A stretch of DNA of 64,000 nucleotides from Auriscalpium vulgare (Eukaryota; Basidiomycota; Agaricomycetes; Russulales; Auriscalpiaceae), in contig JAHBBC010000035.1 of NCBI GenBank assembly GCA_019915015.1, forward strand, positions 186,001-250,000, written 5' to 3'. The notes beneath the pieces are model-generated. The model saw nothing but the letters and a program-made list of their open reading frames with translations. It was not told the origin of the DNA and did no database searches. Position numbers and translations under genes: made by a program. Below, piece after piece: positions 53,852 to 64,000 of the stretch; the stretch's first letter is position 1; the number at the start of each line of letters is the position of its first letter.

Positions 53852-56219
53852 TCAAGGGCCGAGGCTCATCAAGCTGCCTACGAAGGTGAGTAACTACAAG
53901 ATGATCCGTCAGCACAAATCTCCATGGGCGTAAAGAAGCAGAGCGTACCAAGCGCGGGCGAACATCCACTATATCTTCTGGGACAAGGAATATAAGCGCG
54001 TTCATCTTCCTGGCAATTGAGATCGCCAATTTGGCTATATATGCATGCTTTAGACTCCACCTCGTTGTGACGGCAACAAAACTGCGCACCATTTTGCCGC
54101 CGATCCTCATAATCGCCGCTGTCACTAACATTGAGCACAAGCGCAGGATCAACGATGCCAGGCTGAATGCCGTTGAGGAGGTCGAGGAAGAACAAGCCGG
54201 TGGTGATGGAGGGATCCTTGAACGACCGGATGGTCTTCGCACTGGGCTTGCCCTTTTGCGCGGTCGTATTCGCCCACTTGAGCATCTCGGTGTCGCTGAT
54301 CGGTCGGCCTGAGCCCGACAACGACGACAGTGTCTTAGTGATGTTCATTCTGAGAAGGAATACACAATGAGCCAAACTTCGCAGTAACTGACATACAACG
54401 AGACGCACCGCATGAGCTGCCACACGAGGCCAAGAACGAGAGTCTTGTTGGCATCCACAATGTCGGCGCCTTGGATACCCACCAGGCGCATCCCGTTCTG
54501 CTTGCCCAGCTCCACGACATAGTTCGTGTTCTCGACCTGCTTGAACTTTGACAGAGTGCTCTGGTTCGGGGTCACGCCGATCTCCGCCTCCTCTTCGTCC
54601 TCGCCGAACATCTGCGCCTTCGGCGACGAGATGCCGCCGCCCTTCGGCTTCGACACCCGCCGCCAGACAACAGAGCCCGGGTTGATCTTGTCGAATGCCT
54701 GCAGGATGATGAGGCCATCGCGGAGGTTCTCGAACAGGTTGAACACGGCGGGGTCGACGCCGAGCGAGTTGAGCCAGAGAGTGAAGACGCGCGCTTCCCG
54801 CTCGCCCTCGGCATCGAAGTCCTCGACGGCGCCAAAATCCTTCGCCTCCTGTTCGTCGAGGGGCGCGAGGCCGGGGTGGGTATTGAAAAGATTAGCAACG
54901 AAGGCGAGGTTGAGGCGCGGGTTGCCGGCGACAAGCGCGGAGGGCGTGAGGTACTTGCGGCACCCGATATTCGCCGCGTTTTGTAGAACCTGCGCAGAAG
55001 TGAGTACATGTCGACATGGCGCTGGGATGAATGGCGCATTTACCTGCTCTGCGCGCTGGCGGAGGTCGCGAGTTTGAAGCGGGGCACGCGAGCAGTCATC
55101 GGGCTTGAGCTGGTTGAGAAGGATGGTGTAGTTCTCGCCATCGTGGACGTCTTTGCTGAAATTGTTGACTCTGCCGCGAGCGTCAGCAGCAACGCGTCAC
55201 GAAAAGGTGCGCACACATACCTCCGGTGCCACCCAGCTGCTTTTAGGTGGTAGTTGAACCATCGCAGCAGGATCTGGTCGGGGGTCAGGCGCAGGAGATC
55301 CTCGATGGTCTCGTCCTCCTCGCAAAGTCGGTACAGCTCGGGATGGAGCTTAATATCGACCTGCGCGAGCAAACCCCTCCGGATGACCTGCCAGATGAGG
55401 CCCAGAATCAGATGCTCCCTGCCCTCAGCCAAGTCGGACGAGCCGATGTTAACGACGGAACAGCCGATACCCTTCGCCGAAGTAATGACGATATTGTTGT
55501 TCTCAGTGATCTGGAACGCGTTCAGAGGCTTGCGCGCGGTCGGCTTGTTGAGTACACGCATATCGATCGTGTCCGGGACAGAGTCATTGATAAGTTTTGA
55601 GAGGATGAGACCGTCGCGGGCTTCGTCAAAGAGTTGCATGGTCTCCGTCGGGATAGGGAATCGATGTCCAAGATCGGCGTCCCCCTCAAGTATCTAAAGC
55701 TCCAGAAGTTTAGAGGCGTGCGCACGAGTCTCCATGGAGATTCTCGTACCCCATTGATATGATTCGTGAACTCTCTCCGCTCGTCCTCGTTGATTGTATG
55801 GCTGACATTGGCGTTCGAGCCTTGCACTGTCACCTTGCCAGCTTTCGTACTCATGGATGTTTCTTTCGCACGTAGCTTCACGTTCAGCTGAAGTGCAACG
55901 ATGAGCGGTCATCGCATCGAAGCAAGGAGAGCAGACGCACTTCGACCCAGTCCTCAACCTCGACCTTGCCGCTCGCATCCACGCTGACATGCTTGAGAGT
56001 TTCACGGACCTTGTCATACGACTCGCCTTTCGCCTGGAGCGCCTGAAGCACGGTGGCCTTGTCGACACGTCCGGGCACGTCTGTGTCAAGCGCGCTGCGG
56101 CAAGATTAGCGGTGTGGGCACGATCGCGGCATGCAGACGCACTTGAAGCGGTTAATTAGATCGAACATCTCATCCTGAGAGACCTCAGGATACTTCTTTT
56201 GGAGTCTGATAGCCTGCAT
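53852..56219 (-). CDS. SAC6: Fimbrin, actin-bundling protein
   Basis: Fimbrin/plastin cross-links actin filaments in endocytic patches and cables. Met at 56219 (MQAIRLQKKYPEVSQDEM), stop at 53852. An EF-hand-like N-terminal region (TDVPGRVDKATVLQALQAKG, DASGKVEVEDWVE) is followed by four calponin-homology domains in two tandem pairs. Typical blocks are FPIPTETMQLFDEARDGLIL, INDSVPDTIDMRVLNKP, ENNNIVITSAKGIGCSVVNI, HLILGLIWQVIRRGLLAQVD, RVFTLWLNSLGVDP, DKINPGSVVWRRVSKP, KTLVLGLVWQLMR and ITTGLFFLDLLNGIQPG. About seven short introns interrupt it, all with canonical sites. No disruption was seen. Length and domain order match the fungal Sac6/Fim1 family. First clear single-copy gene to the right of the mobile-element cluster. 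Confidence 0.95.
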
Positions 56220-56788
56220 TGCGACGGACGGGAAGAGACGAGGGAGAGGGAGGCGAAGGTAGTCTGCACTAGGGTGTAGGGGTCGCAGCACCGTAGTTGC
56301 GTGCAGCCGGGTATCTTATCGGAAATACCGTGGAAATGGAGTATACACTTACTTTACTGGAGACAAATGCGTGTGAAATATAGAAGCTCGCAGCCATTGG
56401 GTCAGGTACTGCTTTGTACAATATTTTACGGTATTCAAAGTGTTTCTGGTCATGTAGTCTTTTTACAGTTATTTTGACGGTGTCCCATGACGTCACACAT
56501 TACCCTCGAAACGCTGTAACATTGCTCCGATGCAGGATCACAGGACAGTGAGCCGTCGTTATAACTTCTCAAGTTCTCGGTGGCTGGAGAGGCTCAAATT
56601 GAAACAGGTGCAGATGTACGCATACATACATATGTGCCTGGCACATTTATGATCGGGGAGAGACCTTGGCGAGCAAGGTTATTTGTGTAGTACAATATCA
56701 GATTATTGCCCTGCAATGTATAGTCACATGTTACATGTTACTTGAGCCTCGATCCACGTTATTCGTATGTACGCAGGACGAGATCAGT
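56220..56788. other. Fimbrin promoter and MAP kinase 3' region
   Basis: Spacer between two minus-strand genes. No ORF or repeat recognised. It should contain the fimbrin promoter (right of 56219) and the terminator region of the kinase gene. Confidence 0.5.
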
Positions 56789-58589
<1,801 letters not shown>

Positions 58590-58861
58590 TGGAGAGGATG
58601 GGGGAGGATGCAAGGGGGTACTAGGGTTTCGAACCAGCCCAAGTAGTGTTTGAGAATGCAGCGACATGATGGATCGATCCACGGCCAAATACAGCCAACT
58701 ATCCACCCTCTGCCCTCGCTATCGATGTGCTTCCAAATATTAAATTCTAGTATTCGAAAGTAAGAAAAGCGAGTGTACTCGACAGTAAGAAAAGCGAGTG
58801 TACATAACAACTAGGAGTGAGGTACAAAGAGTAAAATGAACGATCCGCGCAAGTATATCAA

Positions 58862-60646
58862 TCATTGCCTCTTCTCAATCTCGCTGCCCTCGCTGCTGCC
58901 CGCCTCCACGCCATGGCGGGGCTCCCTGCCTCCACTCAACGCGTTCTCGTGCTCCTTCGCAAGCCCAGCAGCTTCGTCGCGGACGCCGAGGTCGCTCTCG
59001 AGGCCGACGTAGTCGTACGCGAACTCGCCCATCTCCGCGTCGTCGATGCCGATGATCTCCGCCTCATCATCGGAGAGGCGCAGGCGGCAGTACGGCGTGT
59101 AGTGCATGATCCAGAGGATGATGGTGGTCAGGACGAAAGAGTAGCCAACACCTGCAGACGAGTCTGCAATCTGGTAACCGAGTTGGACCCAGTGGGCATC
59201 GAGCCATCCACCGTCGATCTCAGCGAGACCGTCAAAGCCGGCGACCGACTTTTGGGCGAAGATACCGGTGAGAATCTGGAAAGGAAGGCATGGTGTGAGG
59301 ATACAGCACAGTCACAACCGACGCGCGGACATACGTTGCCCACAATACCGCCAATGCCGTGCACGGCGAAGATATCAAGCGCGTCATCGTAGTGAAGGAG
59401 GAACTTGAGCTGGGTGGCGAAATTGCAGATGGTGCCGCCTGCCACGCCGAAGAGAACGGCCGCAGCTAGAAATTACCGGTCGATCAGCACCCCAGACGGT
59501 TGTATGATGCAATGATATACTCACGCGAGCCAACGAAACCAGAGGCAGGCGTGATGGCGACGAGACCGCAGACGGCACCGCTGCAAAAGCCTACAACGCT
59601 CCACTTCTTCTCCAGGCGATAATCCCAGAGCATCCAAGTGAGGCCGCCGACGCTGGCGGCCAAGTTGGTGACGATGCAGGCCTGGATAGCGCGAAGATTG
59701 GCCCCCAGGGCGCTGCCACCGTTGAAGCCGAACCAGCCGAACCAAAGGAACACGGTGCCCAGAACGACGTAGGTCGAGTTGTGGGGCTTGTACGCGAGGC
59801 GATCCGTGCCGTACCCACGACGTTTGCCGAGGTAGATAGAGATGGCGAGGGCGGCGGTGCCTGAGGAGATGTGGACGGGAGTTCCACCGGCAAAGTCGAG
59901 GCCGCCCATCTTGAAGGACCAGCCGTTGGAATTCCAGGTCCAACACGCGATGGGGTCATACACGATGGTGGACCAAAGGAAGACGAAGACCATGGAGGGG
60001 CCGAGGCGTGCATGCTCTGCGAGTGCGCCGAGGGCAAGCATGGGTGTGATGGCAGCGAACATGAGCTGGAAGACGCAGAAGGCGAGGGACGGGATGCGGG
60101 TGCTTCCGATGGAGGGCTTTTCGAGCACACCCTTGAGGCCGAAATAGCCTGGAGAATGATGAGTGGCGGGAGACTGGACAAACTAAGGCAGAACGCACGG
60201 AGGTCACCAATATAAGCGCTGCCAGTCTCGCTGAAGGCCAGGGAGAAACTGAGCGGGAGCGGTCAGTAGGGCATGGATTACGGGGATGGTGACAATCTCA
60301 CCCCCAGAAAAACCACTGTGGAAAGGGTCAGCGACGGAGGGAGATGGTGTGTATGGGTGTGAACGCACCTGGAAAGATACGACGGCGAGAGTGACCATAC
60401 TGAGCCATATCATGGAGAGGGCGTTCTTGCGACGCAAGAGGCCCGAGTAGAAAAAGCCGACGCCGGGAATCATGATCCATACGAGGGCGGTGGCGGCAAT
60501 GACCCAGGCGATGTCGCCGAGGTTGTATACCCAGAGGGTGCCATCCGAGTCGTACCAGTTAAGGTCTCCAGCTGGCAGGATGTGAGTGGTGGGGGAGAGG
60601 GAGAGAGGACGGGGGACGTACAAGCATCGTAGGAGACGTTGACCAT
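58862..60646 (-). CDS. Ammonium transporter (AMT/MEP family)
   Basis: Plasma-membrane ammonium transporter of the Amt/Mep/Rh family. Met at 60646 (MVNVSYDA), with a short first exon, then WYDSDGTLWVYNLGDIAWVI. About eleven membrane segments are visible, with family blocks MIPGVGFFYSGLLRRKNALS, FCVFQLMFAAITPMLALGAL, GGLDFAGGTPVHISSGTAAL, VFLWFGWFGFNGGSALGANL, GFCSGAVCGLVAITPASGFV and the pore His region DIFAVHGIGGIVGN. The cytosolic tail is acidic then Gly/Ser-rich and ends EIEKRQ at 58862. Several short introns. Such transporters are normally induced under nitrogen limitation; I did not identify specific regulatory sites. Confidence 0.95.
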
Positions 60647-62508
60647 GGCTGCCAGGGAAGTCTCTGCGTCTGTGTGACGGGAGGAGAGGGGCGGAAAATC
60701 GACGGGGTGCGAAGGAGAGCCATTGATAAGGGACGGAGGCTGGGCGAGAGCGGGCGCGTTCCTCGCTTGCCATTCACGTCCTTGCTTGGCCCCGCGCCCC
60801 GATCGTGGAACTGAACGCCGACGTCGCCTCGCCGCCGTCGCCGTCGCCGTCGTCCGTCCCCGGCCCCCCGTCCGGCGCCCAGGTCGACGCACGGTGCGTC
60901 TCTCGAAGCCCCGCCGCGCCTAGTCGATGTCCTTCGACGGATTCGCCATCGCGCTGCTGTTCTGCGACCTCGCCAGCGCGGCGGGCTGCGAACCGCGTGC
61001 GCTGTATCGGCCAATCAGGAGATGCATTTGCTTATCGGGGGGGAGAACCCAGATCCAGGCGAGATCTGTGCACTGCCCTGGCAGCCTTCCTCTTCGTCCG
61101 ACGCACTCGTCCGACCGCTTCCGACCGCCAGCGACTCTGCCCTCTCGCTCGCTCCTTGCTGCCTCCCTCGCTCCTCCGCTGCACCATGGGGAGTAGTCCA
61201 GCTTTTTCGCTTTGCTTCCGCTGTCGGCCTCTATGACCGATTCACGGCATTTCTGTCCGAGATAACGCGCCGAGTTACCACACTGGCAGGCCAACCACAG
61301 GCACACCCCGTTCCTTCACAGCTGACGCAAGGACTGTGCCAGGCCTCTCGAGCTCATCCATTTCATCGCTACGCGCTCGCCAAGCATCACATTCCACCAC
61401 ACGACCACAACGCCTTCACTGGCTGCCTCCAGCAATCTTTTCTTTGGCACTTGACAGCTCTGCATGCGTTCCTAGCTGTCATCGCTGCGCGTCCCCATCT
61501 TTGATAACCTCCGGCTTCGCGGCTTCTCTCATTTCACTCAGCCCAGCCAGCCTCCTCGGCGACCTGTCACATAGTAGATCCTGACAATCAGTTCTTCCAG
61601 AGTTCCACTGGCCTTGTCTATCGATCTGCCGTACACATCTCCTTCACGTCGCGTTGCACATACGCCACCACCTGCAGACGCCAACTGCTCTGGGCCTTCT
61701 CTATCGACGCACACAAAGTTTCCGTTAGGTTGACACTATGCAGCAGACGCCTATACGTTACTCTCATTGACTTCCTGACGTGCCGGCGCTCTCAATCTGG
61801 CCACATACCCGAGTCAACGGAAGCTAGCGATACAAGAATCTGCAAGCCTTCATACTATATCCGCCGATGGGCTTGGTCAATACCATTCAATATTTCCGCC
61901 GTCCGTAAGGTGCCCCCAACGCCGTACGTCGCACAGCGCGGGTGACCAAGTCCAGACACGGCAAGTAAGAAATATTCTACCGGCGCTACTCCGCAGCGGC
62001 GCAGCGCCCTCTGCCGGGCCAGCCTGTAGCCGCCTCTTGAGTCGTCGTGGAACGTTGTCCGCTTAAGTACCTGCATCCGCCGACCGTTGGTGCTGAGCGG
62101 GTTTTTTCTGGAGCGAAATGCTTGGCCTCGAGCTCAAGTTGAGACAGCCGGTCACAGGGGCAGCTGGAGTCTGCTGGAGCACGTCGGCACTAAAATTTTA
62201 CAATCGGGACTCGGCCGATGTTGCACTTGCCATAGACACAGACGGCGGCCCAGACTTATAAGTACCTCTCCTCGTATGCGAGACCTATCGACAGAAAGAT
62301 CAGTATGATAAAATGTGATGCTTCAAATGTCTTGCCACGCAACTACTACTAGCTTCTAGTATCCGGGCTATCCGGGCCCTGAACGCAGTGAGTGCAGTCG
62401 CAGATAATTATCCAATTCTTTATTTTGCCGTATTTGGCGACGGGCCGCAAGCCGACGGCAGCCGACACCTGCCACTGTGCAAGCTCGTCGTCGACTCGAA
62501 CGTAGACG
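60647..62508. other. Long divergent intergenic region
   Basis: About 1.86 kb between the ammonium transporter (minus) and the PPR-like gene (plus). Pyrimidine-rich stretches occur near the transporter start. Several ORFs up to 160 codons are present, but none shows conserved-looking protein or splice structure, so I call no gene. Both promoters should be here. Confidence 0.45.
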
Positions 62509-63620
62509 ATGGCAACTGCCCTCTGGGCCCTGCGGTCTTTACCATCTCGCTCTTTGCTCGCCATTCCCAGCCGGCATACATGTCGCACCCTGCATGTCTC
62601 CTCTATCGGTACGTGTATGCGCGTACACATCCACACCGACTGACGCCTCCCCAGCGCACAGAGCCAAAAAGTCCGACAGCGGTGCGCCCGCCGTCGACAC
62701 GCTGTTTGACGATGCAGGCGCGGAGGATGGTATCCCCGCCGCCCCCTTGCAGTCGCCTACAGGCGCCACGTCTCCCGCTGCGCCCACGCGCGGCCGGCGG
62801 ACCAAGTCGCGCCAGCTCTCACCAGCGGCGCGCACAGAGAAGTTCGAGAACCTCCTCGCCTTCCTATCCTCGCACATAGGGCGCAAGTTCACCGCGGATG
62901 ACGCGAAGCAAGTGCGCTCCAGCGCGTGGATTCATCTGTTCGGGCTCGCGACGAACGAGGAGCAGCTGAAGCGCGTCGCCGCCGAATTCTGGAAGTTCGA
63001 GGAGGGCGGGCGGAAGTTCCAGCACAAACATGTCGAGGCATTCGTGCGTGCGTGCCAGTCTTGCATCCTTACCTAACTCGCGCTCAAATGATTGGTCCGT
63101 AGGACGATGCGATGAACTCAAGTGCCCCACTTTTGCCCTCCAAGTATTCAGCGACCGGAAAAAGTACCACTTCGAGCTGTCCTCCCCTGCCGCCGCCCGC
63201 CACCTTCTCTACATGCTGCAAAAGTCTGCATCGCTGTCCTCCGTCATGACCCTCGTCGCGCTCTACGGTTTCTACGGGCTGCCGTCCATCAGCACCGACC
63301 CCGTCGCCTCCGCCCTTCTCATCGCCGTCTGCCTCCGCGGGCGAAGCAACAAACAGGGGATCCCTGCGAGGACTGTCGCTAAGAAACTCATCCCGGCGTT
63401 CCAGCGGACGCTCGAGAAGACGCCGCCCATGCCCGTGGCGGTCAGCCCCAGGCTACAAGCAGCCTCGCCAGAACGCACCTGGATGCGTTGGGCGCTGTAT
63501 ACGGTCGAAGAGTCGCTGCGCAAGCGGGGCAGTGATGTCTCCTGGATCAGGGATTGGAGGGAGAGGAGCGGACATGTGCTAGATCACAAGAAGGGGCGCA
63601 TTGATCTCTTTGCAGCATGA
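62509..63620 (+). CDS. Mitochondrial PPR-like protein
   Basis: Three exons, all in phase: 62509-62608, 62655-63047 and 63103-63620, 336 residues. The N terminus (MATALWALRSLPSRSLLAIP, then Arg/Ser/His-rich, no acidic residues) is a good mitochondrial targeting sequence. This start was chosen because it keeps frame across the first intron, while an ATG further inside the exon does not. After a disordered part, the C-terminal 220 residues are helical pairs resembling pentatricopeptide-type repeats: FENLLAFLSSHIGRKFTADD, RVAAEFWKFEEGGRKFQHKH, CPTFALQVFSDRKKYHFELS, ARHLLYMLQKSASLSSVMTL and DPVASALLIAVCLRGRSNKQ. Such proteins act in mitochondrial RNA maturation or the mitoribosome. The specific role is not known to me. 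Confidence 0.7.
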
Positions 63621-63699
63621 AACTTGGACAAAGATTTCGCTTTATACGCCTGCTTGGCGAAATAATTGATATCCTGCTGTGCTCACGCCTCCTCCCTGC

Positions 63700-63869
63700 C
63701 TCAAGGTCGATCCATGAAGTCTTTGAATGCGGGCCCAACGCGGCGATCAGCATTTAATGCCTAAAATATTCAAACGATCAGAGCACTTACCTCCGGGCTG
63801 CTGCAACGCGTACGTCAGGAATGTCTGCTGAAACGTCGCCGCCGGTTCTTCAGGCCCACCTGGCAACAT
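63700..63869 (-). CDS. Possible 3' exons of a minus-strand gene
   Basis: Two exon-like pieces. One (63869-63791, MLPGGPEEPAATFQQTFLTY..) ends at a good GTAAGT donor. The other lies left of an acceptor at 63761 and reads ALNADRRVGPAFKDFMDRP before a stop. The phases do not match unless one base in a short C run is wrong. The rest of the gene, if any, lies near or beyond the window edge. Not recognised. Confidence 0.25.
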
Positions 63870-64000
63870 TGTTCTGATTCATGCCTTCTGACACCATGAC
63901 CGGAAGATCAAGCCATATATCCATCTGCAGTGCACCAGGTGGAATGCTGACGTAGCCTACAGATGCTGCGCTCTCACCTTCTGCGCAGGTGCGTGTTTTA

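Noticed and set aside
61022..61504. 160-codon plus-strand ORF between the transporter and the PPR-like gene
   Set aside because: No recognisable motif, no splice-consistent extension and a composition like the surrounding non-coding DNA.

Overview
The window is nuclear DNA of a filamentous basidiomycete, most likely an agaricomycete. Introns are short (about 45-60 nt, GT..AG with CTNAC-type branch sites), and the genes and mobile elements are those typical of mushroom-forming fungi (Plavaka/KDZ-type transposases, TET/JBP dioxygenase, DUF6589, DUF6532, Gypsy and Copia elements). Two parts contrast sharply: a mobile-element cluster from 1 to about 53.5 kb, and a compact block of single-copy housekeeping genes from 53.8 kb to the end. 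|| Layout. 0.3-10.4 kb: a Plavaka-type transposase, three small unrecognised genes, a tandem exon/intron-like repeat array, and an apparently intact TET/JBP 2-oxoglutarate dioxygenase (DNA 5-methylcytosine oxidase family). 10.6-16.6 kb: a 5'-truncated Ty3/Gypsy element (RNase H, integrase, chromodomain-like tail) with an extra ORF downstream of pol, a probable 3' LTR and a minisatellite. 17.4-23.4 kb: a minus-strand LTR element with 1.69-kb LTRs that encodes only a gag-like protein. 23.7-26.0 kb: a minus-strand DUF6532-like gene with frameshifts. 26.55-38.47 kb: a Ty1/Copia element with 484-bp LTRs and a 5-bp target duplication, its leader swollen by nested insertions: a decayed copy of the 1.7-kb LTR, a small foldback element, a tRNA-headed repeat and a 3.4-kb PIF/Harbinger element. 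39.2-39.7 kb: a GC-rich foldback element. 40.8-51.7 kb: a second, dead Plavaka gene on the minus strand, split by a 7.7-kb element with TIRs and a 10-bp target duplication. That element carries a DUF6589 protein and a RecQ-like helicase, and the helicase is itself split by a 2.0-kb foldback element. 52.4-53.2 kb: a small coiled-coil-type gene. 53.85-63.9 kb: fimbrin, the Slt2/Mpk1 cell-wall-integrity MAP kinase, an ammonium transporter, a mitochondrial PPR-like protein and the edge of another gene. || The most interesting object is the 41946-49647 element. Removing it with one copy of its target duplication restores the host Plavaka reading frame exactly, so it is demonstrably mobile. None of its genes is a transposase family I recognise, which makes the DUF6589 protein the candidate transposase and the RecQ-like helicase a candidate partner. 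The second is the TET/JBP gene lying 5 kb from a Plavaka transposase. || Caution. The two 1.69-kb LTRs differ almost only by one-base indels in homopolymers, and several frameshifts elsewhere have the same character, so some apparent pseudogenes may be sequencing artefacts. Exon borders were placed by eye from splice motifs and reading frame. Family names come from recognised motifs, not from searches.
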